Positions 9,793-17,857 of a DNA stretch of 64,000 nucleotides are shown piece by piece. How positions within the stretch are numbered: the stretch's first letter is position 1; every line of letters begins with the position of its first letter. The notes below the pieces were generated by a model, which did not search any database, was not told where the DNA came from, and saw nothing but the letters and a program-made list of their open reading frames with translations. The DNA is from Muribaculaceae bacterium Zag1 (lineage in GTDB: Bacteria; Bacteroidota; Bacteroidia; Bacteroidales; Muribaculaceae): NCBI GenBank assembly GCA_002633115.1, contig NWBJ01000045.1, forward strand, positions 23,739 to 87,738. Reading direction: 5' to 3'. Made by a program: the position numbers and the translations under genes.

Positions 9793-11469
9793 ATGTCGGT
9801 TCTCCTCAAATACTTTGAAGAATCTTTTCGCGACAACTATGAATTGCCAGCACTGACTGATTATTCCTCAGGCAACACCCTCACCTACGGAGCATTCGCC
9901 AAGCGCATAGCCCGCACTCACCTATTGTTTGAAGGAGCTGGCATCAAGCCCGGCGACAAGATAGCCCTGCTCGGTCGCAATACCCCCGAGTGGGTGGCTA
10001 CGTTTATGGCTACCCTCACCTACGGAGCCGTAATCGTGCCTATTCTCAACGATTTCAATCCCATCGATGCTCAGCATATTGTAAACCACTCTGACGCCGA
10101 GATCCTCTTTGTCGACGAGAATATCTACGAGCACATGGAATTTGAGAATATGCCCAAAATCCAAGCCGTGATATCGCTCGGTTCGCGCGCTATCCTCGCT
10201 GAGCGCAATCCCGAAGCTCGGCAGACAATCAGCCGCGCCATGAAGAGCGTGACGCGCCGATTCAACAAGGCTTATCCCGACGGATTCTCGGCCGAGTGCA
10301 TCAAATACCCCGACATCCCCGACAGCAATATCGGCATCATCAACTATACCTCTGGCACCACCGGTTTCTCTAAGGGCGTAATGCTCACCCACAGCAACCT
10401 GGAGGGCAATGTAGGATTCGGCATCGACTCCAAACTGCACTATCGCGGTTCGCGCGCCTTGTCGTTCCTGCCTCTGGCCCACGCCTACGGCTGTGCATTC
10501 GACATGCTGGTGCCTCTGGCAGTGGGCAGCCATGTCACCATCCTTGGCAAGACTCCTACGCCGGGCGTGTTGCTCAAGGCTTTCGCCTCGGTCAAGCCGT
10601 CGCTTATCATCTGCGTGCCTCTGATTCTGGAGAAGATTTACAAGAAGATGATTGTGCCGATGATCACCAAGCGTCCGCTGCGCTGGGTGCTGGCTGTGCC
10701 GGGCCTCGACCGCGCCATCTACGGGCGCATCCGCTCAAAGCTGGTTGAGGCATTTGGCGGCGAATTTGAAGAGGTAATCGTGGGCGGCGCTCCCCTCAAC
10801 GCTGAGGTCGAGCAATTCCTGACCAAGATAAAATTCCCATTCACCGTGGGCTATGGCATGACCGAGTGCGGCCCGCTGATCAGCTACACACCCTGGCGTT
10901 CATTCATACCCTCATCATCTGGCCATACCCTCCCCGGCATCATGACCGCCAAAATCGGCCGCACCGAGGGCATGAACATCGATGGACAAGGCGAAATCAT
11001 GGTGCGTGGCAAGAATGTGATGAAGGGATATTACAAGAATCCCGAGGCTACCGAGGCAGTGCTTGAACCTGATGGCTGGCTGCATACCGGCGATATGGGA
11101 TATCTGGGCGGAGCCGACGGCCAGACGGTATTTATCCGTGGCCGCTACAAGACCATGATCCTCACCGCCAACGGCCAGAATATCTATCCCGAGGAGATTG
11201 AGGCTAAGCTAAACAATATGCCGTATGCGGCTGAGAGCTTGGTGGTTGACCGCAACGGTCACCTCACCGCGCTCGTCTACCCGGATATGGACCAGGCCGA
11301 TGCCGAGGGATACCGCATCGAACAGATCGAGAACATTATGGCCAACGAAATCCTGCCAGAGCTCAACAAGCTGCTCGCTCCCTACGAGCGCATCCACCGC
11401 ATCCAGCTCGTGCCGCAGGAATTCGAGAAGACCCCCAAGCGCTCAATCCGCCGCTTCCTCTACTCATAA
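9793..11469 (+). CDS. AMP-binding acyl-CoA synthetase (long-chain fatty acid--CoA ligase type)
   Basis: Activates a fatty acid through an acyl-adenylate and passes it to CoA or another carrier. The core ATP motif is NYTSGTTGFSKGVMLTHSN (residues about 183-201). VGYGMTECGPLIS (about 355) and DGWLHTGDMGYL (about 428) are the further family motifs, and the C-terminal GRYKTMILTANGQNIYP hinge is intact. The C-terminal lysine segment is EKTPKRSIRRF. At 558 aa the protein is full length for Bacteroidetes members. The chain length of the substrate cannot be read from sequence. It ends directly before an inverted repeat element. Confidence 0.9.
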   Translation: MSVLLKYFEESFRDNYELPALTDYSSGNTLTYGAFAKRIARTHLLFEGAGIKPGDKIALLGRNTPEWVATFMATLTYGAVIVPILNDFNPIDAQHIVNHSDAEILFVDENIYEHMEFENMPKIQAVISLGSRAILAERNPEARQTISRAMKSVTRRFNKAYPDGFSAECIKYPDIPDSNIGIINYTSGTTGFSKGVMLTHSNLEGNVGFGIDSKLHYRGSRALSFLPLAHAYGCAFDMLVPLAVGSHVTILGKTPTPGVLLKAFASVKPSLIICVPLILEKIYKKMIVPMITKRPLRWVLAVPGLDRAIYGRIRSKLVEAFGGEFEEVIVGGAPLNAEVEQFLTKIKFPFTVGYGMTECGPLISYTPWRSFIPSSSGHTLPGIMTAKIGRTEGMNIDGQGEIMVRGKNVMKGYYKNPEATEAVLEPDGWLHTGDMGYLGGADGQTVFIRGRYKTMILTANGQNIYPEEIEAKLNNMPYAAESLVVDRNGHLTALVYPDMDQADAEGYRIEQIENIMANEILPELNKLLAPYERIHRIQLVPQEFEKTPKRSIRRFLYS

Positions 11470-11474
11470 TACAT

Positions 11475-11591
11475 AAAGACCGTAAGGACATAAGAAACAT
11501 AAGGACATAAACTATATAAGACTTTTCAAATTAAGTTTATCTGATAACATAAGCCTTGAGTCCTTATGTTGCTTATGTCCTTACGGTCTTT
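11475..11591. repeat. Reiterated inverted repeat, copy 2
   Basis: Left arm AAAGACCGTAAGGACATAAG plus AAACATAAGGACATAA; right arm TCCTTATGTTGCTTATGTCC plus TTACGGTCTTT. The centre is unrelated AT-rich sequence. It fills the gap between the acyl-CoA ligase and the 998-aa secreted protein, both on the plus strand. Confidence 0.8.
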
Positions 11592-11631
11592 ACTCCTATA
11601 AAGGAATTAAATCACAAATTATTTACCAATC

Positions 11632-14628
11632 ATGAAGAAACTGTTTCTTGTGTTCTTTGCGCTCATAGGAATGATGGCGCAAGGACAAGACCAAATCACC
11701 ACAGCCTATGCAATCAGATTTTACTCACCATCGACCGAGGAACAAGCCTTGGTAAAATTCTCAGTCACCGACCCGGGCACCATCACCGAAGTAATGGCGC
11801 TGCCTAACGGCATGTACACCCGAGGCGCCGCTTGCTACCAAGGCAAATACTACATAATCCAAAGCGATGACGGCATGGTCCCCTACTCGCTCTGGACCCT
11901 TGATATCACTACCAAGCAAACCACCAAGATCGCCGACTATACCACTCGCGACCGCGAGAGCGCCCTTATCATCATGGATATGACCTGCGACCCCAGCACC
12001 GGCGCACTCTATTGCTGGGCATTTGACCTTGACGGCGACCCGGATTTCTCTGACGATGAGGAGGTTGACATTCCCTTTGGCCTTTTCCTGATTGACACCG
12101 CTACTGGCGCTGTCACACTGATAGGATACGAAGAGGATGCCCAAGTGGTTGGCTCGGCCATCAACGAGGCTGGCGAGATGGTAGCCATCGATGCCCTCGG
12201 CAACCTGTGGCAAGTCGACATCATCACTGGCCAAATGGATAAATTGATTGGTCGCGTGGCTACTACCTCATCGCTATTGCAATCAATGGCTTACGACTAC
12301 AATACCGGCTATCTCTACTGGGCCGGTGTGGTAGAGAGCAACGTGGATTTGGTGCCTGATGACCCCTTCCTCGGCAGAATCGAAGTGAAAAAGGCATCGC
12401 TGACTTACGACTATATCGGCGCTTTTGAGGATCATCAAGAGCTAATCGGCCTCTACATCGACCCCGAAACCGTGTCGGCTTACGCGCCCCAAGCACCCAC
12501 CGAGGTTGCAGTAACTCCCGGCGAGCATGGCGCACAAACCGCTACAATCACTTGGCAGAATCCGGGCAAGACCATGAACAACCTGCCCCTCAGCGGCGCT
12601 GTCACTGCCAATATCTACCGCGATGGTCAGCTGATTGCCGAAACCATGGGCGGAAGTTATGAGTATAAGGAATACACCGATACCGAGGTACCCGACGGAC
12701 TGCATCTCTACAGCGTGAAATGCGCCAACGACTACGGCGAGGGCTATGCCACCTACGCCGAAGAGACATATATCGGCAACGACGTGCCTGGCGCTCCGGG
12801 CGATATCCAGGCTGAAAAAGAATTAAACATGTATGATGTCTGTCTGAGCTGGGAGGCCCCGACCATGGGCGAGCATAATGGCTGGTTTGACACCGAGACC
12901 CTGTGCTACAACGTGGTACGCCACCCCGACGAAGTGGTTATTGCCACCGACCTCAAGGAGACATCGCTCGTTGATACCTCAATCACCGAATTGGCTGGCT
13001 ACAGCTACACTATTACCGCTATCAATAGCAAGGGCGAAGGCGGAGCTGCTACAAGCGACATTGTGGTATCAGGTCCGGCTCTCGAGCTGCCTTACTATTG
13101 CGATTTCTCGACCGAGGCCGAAGCTAACCTGTGGACAGTCAAGGATTGGGACGGCGATGGCCAAACCTGGACTCGCGACTGCTTCACCTCAATCGACCAA
13201 TGGTATATGCGCTACGTGCCTGACTATGAGATTGACCCGGCTAAATCGGCCGATGACGAACTGATTTCGCCCCCATTCCAAGTCGAAATGGGCAAGAAAT
13301 ACATGGTGAAATATCAGCTCAGACTCTATGGGACAATGTTCCCCTACAGCTACTCGATAGGCTACAAGATTGGGGAGATGACTGACGACTTGCCACAAGT
13401 GATTGAGCAATATACCAATGTCACTGATACCTCGCTGCAATTTGTTGAGCATTATGTGAAATTCATAGCCACTGGCACCGGTGCTTGCAAGGCATATTTC
13501 ACCACTCTCAACTTGTCGATGGCCAATATCACCAATGTCAGCATCGAGGAGGTTACCGACTATGACTTAGCTGCCACCAATCTGGCTTGCGACCCAGTGG
13601 GCATGGTGGGCGTAGCTATGCCGACCGAGGTGACTGTCACCAACTACGGCGACAAGGATATCAGCACATTCTCAGTTGAGCTGCGCGAGGCTGAATCAAA
13701 CGTGCTGCTCGCATCGCAGACTTTCAGCCAGTCGATACCCACGCAGCAGAGCGTGACAGTGACTCTCGACCTTACGCCCACAACCGAGGGCGACTTGGCA
13801 TTCTACGCTACAGCCGTTATCGATGGTGACCAGAATAATGAGAATGATGCGAGCCCGATCGTAGAAATCAACGTATTGCCTGCTGGCCAATGGATCAACG
13901 TGGGCAGCGGCACGACCGAACAAATCATCGTGCCATTCCACCTGTATCGCCCATACAGCACCACCCAGACCCTGTACACAGCCAAATCGCTTGGCGACAA
14001 GACTGGCGAGATTGCTGGCATTAAGTTCTACTACACCGTCTACGCCAATCGCGCAGTCGATGACTTCTATGCCAGAATCTATCTAAGCGAGACTATGGAA
14101 TCGCAACTCAGCGAGAACCCCATCGACCTGGAGCAGATGACCTGCGTATTCGAGGGTTTGGTGACTGTCGACTCTTACGCCTCGGTGATGGCATTTATGT
14201 TTGATGAGAGCTATCAATGGCAGGGAGGCAACCTGCTTGTGGTTTGCCAGCAGGAGAATCCCGGAGGCAGTACCAACCTGCGCTGGCTTGGCACATACTC
14301 GTCGGGCGGACCCCAATACACTGCCTACAGCAGCGGCTCGACCCCCTACGATGGAGGCACATTTACCACAATGTCAGACCTGCCCAATGCATCATTCTAT
14401 CTGCCTGACACTGGCGGCATCGCCGACCTGGAGATGGAGGGCATCAAGGTGGGTGCCTCGTCGATTACTGGCCCCTGGAGTCGAGCACAGCTGTATTCGC
14501 TGTCGGGCATAGCCCTGCGCAGCAGCAACGATGCCATCGAAATCAGCGGCCTGCCAGCCGGCCTGTATATCCTGCGCTTTACCACCACCGATGGCCGCAC
14601 CCTCACAGCCAAGCTGCCAATCAATTAA
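11632..14628 (+). CDS. Large secreted multidomain protein with T9SS-like tail
   Basis: A 998-aa protein with a signal peptide (MKKLFLVFFALIGMMAQGQ). Residues 25-280 show repeating LYCWAFD / LFLIDTATGAVTLIG / LWQVDIITG blades that suggest a beta-propeller. About 285-470 hold two fibronectin type III-like modules (PTEVAVTPGEHGAQTATITW, PGDIQAEKELNMYDVCLSW). About 475-625 resemble a jelly-roll 'choice-of-anchor' domain (LPYYCDFSTEAEANLWT). About 635-735 are CARDB-like. About 735-910 resemble the N-terminal module of the two Omp28 paralogues at 21-25 kb. The end (LYSLSGIALRSS, GLYILRFTT) is a sorting-tail pattern. Probably a surface protein; the function is unknown. Confidence 0.75.
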   Translation: MKKLFLVFFALIGMMAQGQDQITTAYAIRFYSPSTEEQALVKFSVTDPGTITEVMALPNGMYTRGAACYQGKYYIIQSDDGMVPYSLWTLDITTKQTTKIADYTTRDRESALIIMDMTCDPSTGALYCWAFDLDGDPDFSDDEEVDIPFGLFLIDTATGAVTLIGYEEDAQVVGSAINEAGEMVAIDALGNLWQVDIITGQMDKLIGRVATTSSLLQSMAYDYNTGYLYWAGVVESNVDLVPDDPFLGRIEVKKASLTYDYIGAFEDHQELIGLYIDPETVSAYAPQAPTEVAVTPGEHGAQTATITWQNPGKTMNNLPLSGAVTANIYRDGQLIAETMGGSYEYKEYTDTEVPDGLHLYSVKCANDYGEGYATYAEETYIGNDVPGAPGDIQAEKELNMYDVCLSWEAPTMGEHNGWFDTETLCYNVVRHPDEVVIATDLKETSLVDTSITELAGYSYTITAINSKGEGGAATSDIVVSGPALELPYYCDFSTEAEANLWTVKDWDGDGQTWTRDCFTSIDQWYMRYVPDYEIDPAKSADDELISPPFQVEMGKKYMVKYQLRLYGTMFPYSYSIGYKIGEMTDDLPQVIEQYTNVTDTSLQFVEHYVKFIATGTGACKAYFTTLNLSMANITNVSIEEVTDYDLAATNLACDPVGMVGVAMPTEVTVTNYGDKDISTFSVELREAESNVLLASQTFSQSIPTQQSVTVTLDLTPTTEGDLAFYATAVIDGDQNNENDASPIVEINVLPAGQWINVGSGTTEQIIVPFHLYRPYSTTQTLYTAKSLGDKTGEIAGIKFYYTVYANRAVDDFYARIYLSETMESQLSENPIDLEQMTCVFEGLVTVDSYASVMAFMFDESYQWQGGNLLVVCQQENPGGSTNLRWLGTYSSGGPQYTAYSSGSTPYDGGTFTTMSDLPNASFYLPDTGGIADLEMEGIKVGASSITGPWSRAQLYSLSGIALRSSNDAIEISGLPAGLYILRFTTTDGRTLTAKLPIN

Positions 14629-14634
14629 TCAAAA

Positions 14635-14709
14635 ATAGGAATCCTAGGCGACCTAGGATTCCTATAATGCTATCAAAAATAGGAATCCTAGGCGACCTAG
14701 GATTCCTAT
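14635..14709 (-). terminator. Tandemly duplicated perfect hairpin at the end of the M16 operon
   Basis: ATAGGAATCCTAGG - CGA - CCTAGGATTCCTAT forms a perfect 14-bp stem at 14635-14665 and again at 14679-14709, as a 44-bp tandem unit. On the minus strand each stem is followed by five Ts, so these are likely two successive terminators for the minus-strand operon ending at 14832. They also lie just past the plus-strand gene ending at 14628. Confidence 0.75.
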
Positions 14710-14734
14710 TATGCTATGTCTGGGCCCCAACTTT

Positions 14735-14836
14735 GCGCCTTTGCTCCTTTGCCCCTTTGTCGGGGCCAATTTGCTCCAAGCTGGTTTGTCGGGGCCTGTT
14801 TGCTCCAAGCTGGTTTGTCGGGGCCAGTTTGCTATT
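14735..14836. repeat. About 30-bp tandem repeat (TTTGCTCCAAGCTGGTTTGT words)
   Basis: The unit TTTGCTCCAAGCTGGTTTGT plus CGGGGCC occurs in two full copies and partial flanking ones between the hairpins and the M16 peptidase stop. The small ORFs at 14667 and 14716 in the track run through it and are not credible. Confidence 0.65.
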
Positions 14837-16073
14837 TCTGGGGTCTGATTATTACCACAGCGGGGCTGTGGTCGATAAAGATGCGCTGGGCGGCATCGGC
14901 GATGTCTTGCAGGGTGAGCTGCCGATAGAGAGGCACATTGTTGTTGATGTCCTCGCCATGGTATAGGGCAGTCGCCAGATTCTGCGCCCGATTGATGAGG
15001 CCAACATTGTCAAATGTGAATGTGCTCTCATATCGATTCTTGGTGCGCAGCAGCTCATAATCGCTCACATCGCCCGGCTGCGCCAGCAGTTTGGCCTGGG
15101 CTATCATCATATCGATGGCGCGGTCTACAGCCTCATCGGCCTCCTGCGCCACCTGAGCTGTAAGGATCAAGAATCCCGAGTGCTCTGAGCCGGAAATTGA
15201 GGCATCGGCCGTGGTAAACAGGTCAGTGCCCATCACCAAGCGCTGAAAGAATCTCGCGCTCTTGCCGGCGCTAAGGATATCCGTGATGGCATCGGCGGCG
15301 CGATACTGGTTGGTGCCGTAGGGATCCATGCGGTAGGCAATGGCCACAAGCGTCTGCGGCACATTGTCGTACACTACCTCGCGATGCGGCTCATTGAGCC
15401 ATGGGTCGTCGGTGAGGTGCCGCTTCTGTACCTCGCGGCGTGGTATCGGCCCGAACCACTTTTTGGCATACTCGTGCGCCTTGCCCTTGGTGATGTTGCC
15501 AACCACGGCGAGCGTGGCATTGTTGGGGGCATAGTGGCTGAAGAACCAACGGCGTACCTGCTCCTGCGTCACCTTGTCGATGTGGCTCGGGTCAACGCCT
15601 ATCACCGGCCAGCGGTAAGGATGGTTGGGATAGAGCAATGGTCTGAGCGTGTGCATCAGCATGCCGTAGGGGCGATTGAGGCACACTTGCTTAAACTCCT
15701 CGATCACCACATGGCGCTGCACCTCGAGGGCCTTGTCGCTGAATGCCAAGCCGAGCATGCGGTCGCTCTCGAGATAGAATGCAGTCTCGGCATTCTGCGC
15801 CGGCAGAATGTCGTAAAACACGGTGAAATCGTTGCTCGTAGCGGCATTGTTGGTGCCACCGGCCAACTCAAGCGTGGCATCAAAATGCGGCACATTGACC
15901 GAACCGCCAAACATCAAATGCTCAAACAGATGAGCGATGCCGGTGCTGTCAGGGCTCTCATCGCGCGCCCCGGTGTCGTAAAGCACGCACAGGGCTACCA
16001 TAGCCGACTGCGGGTCGTAGTTGCTTACGACCCGCAGTCCGTTGTCAAGTTCAAATGTCTCGTAGGGTATCAT
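14832..16073 (-). CDS. M16 family zinc peptidase (insulinase-like)
   Basis: A 413-aa single-unit M16 peptidase. The inverted zinc motif HLFEH (residues 48-52, HxxEH) is intact, with the downstream glutamate region EEFKQVC about 75 residues later. The second half has the family's substrate-binding fold with the R/Y-rich segment near TKNRYESTF. No signal peptide is seen, so it is probably cytoplasmic or an unprocessed periplasmic form. It overlaps the cyclophilin stop codon by ATGA, so the two are translationally coupled. The substrate is unknown. Tandem terminator hairpins follow. Confidence 0.9.
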   Translation of the reverse strand: MIPYETFELDNGLRVVSNYDPQSAMVALCVLYDTGARDESPDSTGIAHLFEHLMFGGSVNVPHFDATLELAGGTNNAATSNDFTVFYDILPAQNAETAFYLESDRMLGLAFSDKALEVQRHVVIEEFKQVCLNRPYGMLMHTLRPLLYPNHPYRWPVIGVDPSHIDKVTQEQVRRWFFSHYAPNNATLAVVGNITKGKAHEYAKKWFGPIPRREVQKRHLTDDPWLNEPHREVVYDNVPQTLVAIAYRMDPYGTNQYRAADAITDILSAGKSARFFQRLVMGTDLFTTADASISGSEHSGFLILTAQVAQEADEAVDRAIDMMIAQAKLLAQPGDVSDYELLRTKNRYESTFTFDNVGLINRAQNLATALYHGEDINNNVPLYRQLTLQDIADAAQRIFIDHSPAVVIIRPQK

Positions 16074-16927
16074 TCCACTACCTTCATGCTGAGGATGCGA
16101 ATGTCTTCTTTAGGCCGGTCTTGCGAATCGGTCTTTGCTTTTTCTATCTTCTCAATCGTGTCCATGCCCGAGATAACCTCGCCATACACTGTGTATTGGC
16201 CGTCGAGGTGGGGCGCGCCGCCTACGGTGCTGTACACCTTGACTTGCTCCTCGGTCATCGGACCCTCGCCAGCGGCAACCTTAGCCTCGGCTTTCTGCAC
16301 CAGCTCTTCTTGCAGAGCTTGCAGCCCGGCGCGGTCGCCAGCCTGTTGCATCTGGCGTATGCGCGGCATATCGGCATCGGCCAGCTGCTGGAAAGCCATC
16401 TGCAGCTGCATATTCTTGAGTTCATCGCCAGTGAATGTGCGCCCGGTCACTACATAGAATTGCGAACCCGACGAGCGGCGCTCGGGATTGACATTGTCGC
16501 CAGTGCGAGCGGCAGCGAGAGCTCCGCGCTTGTGGAAATGCTTGGGATATTTGATTTCGGCCGGCAGGGTGTAGCCGAGGTCGCCATTGCCAAGCATCTG
16601 CCCGGGACGCGCTTTCTTTGAATCCGGGTCGCCGCCTTGCACCATGAATTGGTCAATCACGCGGTGGAATAGCAGGCTGTCGTAGAAATTCTGGGTTACC
16701 AGCTTGAGGAAATTGTCACGGTGGATAGGAGTGTCGCCGTAGAGCAGCACGGTGAAGTCGCCCACGGTGGTCTTTACCTCCACTTTTACTGAAGTGGTGT
16801 CTGTTTCCATTTCGTTGAGGGATGGTTGGTTTTCTGAATCGGCTTGGTTGGCGTCTTTGTTGGCCGACGAAGAGCAAGCAGCGAGGCCAAAGGCCAAAGC
16901 GGCCAGTAGAAGGGCTTTCTTGATCAT
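16070..16927 (-). CDS. Cyclophilin-type peptidyl-prolyl isomerase, lipoprotein
   Basis: A 285-aa lipoprotein (lipobox LAAC at residues 15-18) facing the periplasm. The cyclophilin fold is recognisable in FLKLVTQNFYDSLLFHRVIDQFMVQGGDP, GALAAARTGDNVNPE and GSQFYVVTG. An insert of roughly 80 residues (about 175-235) rich in Q, E and A separates the last beta strands, as is common in Bacteroidetes. It would help fold exported proteins. It lies in an operon: it overlaps the upstream 125-aa gene and the downstream M16 gene by 4 nt each. Confidence 0.92.
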   Translation of the reverse strand: MIKKALLLAALAFGLAACSSSANKDANQADSENQPSLNEMETDTTSVKVEVKTTVGDFTVLLYGDTPIHRDNFLKLVTQNFYDSLLFHRVIDQFMVQGGDPDSKKARPGQMLGNGDLGYTLPAEIKYPKHFHKRGALAAARTGDNVNPERRSSGSQFYVVTGRTFTGDELKNMQLQMAFQQLADADMPRIRQMQQAGDRAGLQALQEELVQKAEAKVAAGEGPMTEEQVKVYSTVGGAPHLDGQYTVYGEVISGMDTIEKIEKAKTDSQDRPKEDIRILSMKVVE

Positions 16928-17301
16928 ATAGGATTGTTGGGATAAAGCCGCTTGTAGATACGGCGGAAGTTGTTGTCAGTGGTTATGAGCTCATCGGCAC
17001 GCTCTTCGTAGTTGGGGCCGTAGATGTTTTGCAAGATGTCGCCAATGTAGCGGTGCTCGCGGTCGCGGTCGATGGTCGAGGCCACCAGGGCGCGTATCTG
17101 TTTTTGGAATTTCTTAGGGTCGATTGCGTGGAGATAGCGGGCGGCGCTGGCGAGGAACTGGCCATTGAGGTCGGCGCGGGCCATGTTGTCAATCACGTAA
17201 TCTATTTCATCAAGACCGCTCTCGATGTTATTGGCAATGTATTCATAAGACTTGAGGCCGTCAACATCGGCCGCCAATGTCTTTTTTTCTTCTTCAGTCA
17301 T
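16924..17301 (-). CDS. Conserved hypothetical protein, 125 aa
   Basis: I do not recognise a named family. The protein is small, soluble, helix-rich and acidic at the N-terminus (MTEEEKKTLAADVDGLKSYEY), with no signal peptide. The segment AARYLHAIDPKKFQKQIRAL and the C-terminal NFRRIYKRLYPNNPI look like packed helices. It is the first gene of the operon with the cyclophilin and the M16 peptidase and has a strong promoter. The coding call is firm because of the promoter and the ATGA overlap. Confidence 0.8.
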   Translation of the reverse strand: MTEEEKKTLAADVDGLKSYEYIANNIESGLDEIDYVIDNMARADLNGQFLASAARYLHAIDPKKFQKQIRALVASTIDRDREHRYIGDILQNIYGPNYEERADELITTDNNFRRIYKRLYPNNPI

Positions 17302-17335
17302 AGTCTTAAATTTCTGTGAGAAATTTCTTTGGGCA

Positions 17336-17367
17336 CAAATGTAAGGAATTTTTTCGTAATTACCAAA
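17336..17367 (-). promoter_or_regulatory. Promoter of the 125-aa / cyclophilin / M16 operon
   Basis: On the minus strand TTTG (17364-17367), exactly 20 nt, then TACATTTG (17336-17343). This is a full match to the Bacteroidetes consensus, 35 nt before the start codon. Confidence 0.8.
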
Positions 17368-17370
17368 TAA

Positions 17371-17404
17371 AAAGAGCCTTTGCTCATGCGCAAAGGCTCT
17401 TTTT
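17371..17404 (-). terminator. Terminator of the 66-aa lipoprotein gene
   Basis: AAAGAGCCTTTG - CTCATG - CGCAAAGGCTCTTT is a strong stem with T-rich ends on both strands. It lies between the 66-aa gene and the next promoter. Confidence 0.85.
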
Positions 17405-17446
17405 CTGTATGGAGCTTAGATAGCTTCTGAGGGATGGTCCCGAATA

Positions 17447-17647
17447 TTATTCGGCGACTACGTCTTCTTCGCCAACCACGAGAGTGGAATCAGCATTGAG
17501 GCTGTCGAGCTCAACGGCTGCGTTCTCCTCCACGATCTCAGCTGCGGGAGCTTCTTCAACAGCAGCTTCCTGAGCCTTCTCCTTGTTGCCACAAGCAACG
17601 AGGCAAGCAGCGAAAGCAACGGCTACGAGATAAACTAACTTTTTCAT
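17447..17647 (-). CDS. Small acidic lipoprotein, 66 aa
   Basis: A 66-aa precursor with a lipoprotein signal (lipobox LVAC, cysteine at residue 19). The mature part is only 48 residues, dominated by A, E and V (EEAPAAEIVEENAAVELD), with no known domain. It has its own consensus promoter and its own terminator, so it is an independent, probably well-expressed gene. Small Ala/Glu-rich lipoproteins of this kind are common in Bacteroidales; the role is unknown. Confidence 0.8.
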   Translation of the reverse strand: MKKLVYLVAVAFAACLVACGNKEKAQEAAVEEAPAAEIVEENAAVELDSLNADSTLVVGEEDVVAE

Positions 17648-17700
17648 TTCGTAAACTTGTAAATGTTAAACAAATATTTTATTTAGCTTCAAAAACGTTG

Positions 17701-17731
17701 CAAATTTACTGCTTTTTTCTGACCTGACAAA
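17701..17731 (-). promoter_or_regulatory. Promoter of the 66-aa lipoprotein gene
   Basis: On the minus strand TTTG (17728-17731), 19 nt, then TAAATTTG (17701-17708). The leader to the ATG at 17647 is about 45 nt. Confidence 0.75.
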
Positions 17732-17796
17732 AAATTTTTCCGAAAAAATGACATTATCGATTAAACCTTTTTATAATGCTTTAGTTTTCAGATATT

Positions 17797-17832
17797 TATA
17801 AGCCTAAGCACCACACGGTGCTTAGGCTTATA
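17797..17832 (-). terminator. Terminator hairpin of the secreted-protein block
   Basis: TATAAGCCTAAGCACC - ACAC - GGTGCTTAGGCTTATA is a perfect 16-bp stem located 26 nt past the stop of the 722-aa gene. Confidence 0.8.
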
Positions 17833-17857
17833 GTCAGGCTAGAACGGTGAATGAATG

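Noticed and set aside
14667-14966. 99-aa ORF after the 998-aa protein
   Set aside because: Encoded by tandem repeats and antisense to the M16 peptidase end; cysteine-rich composition comes from the TTTGCTCC repeats.
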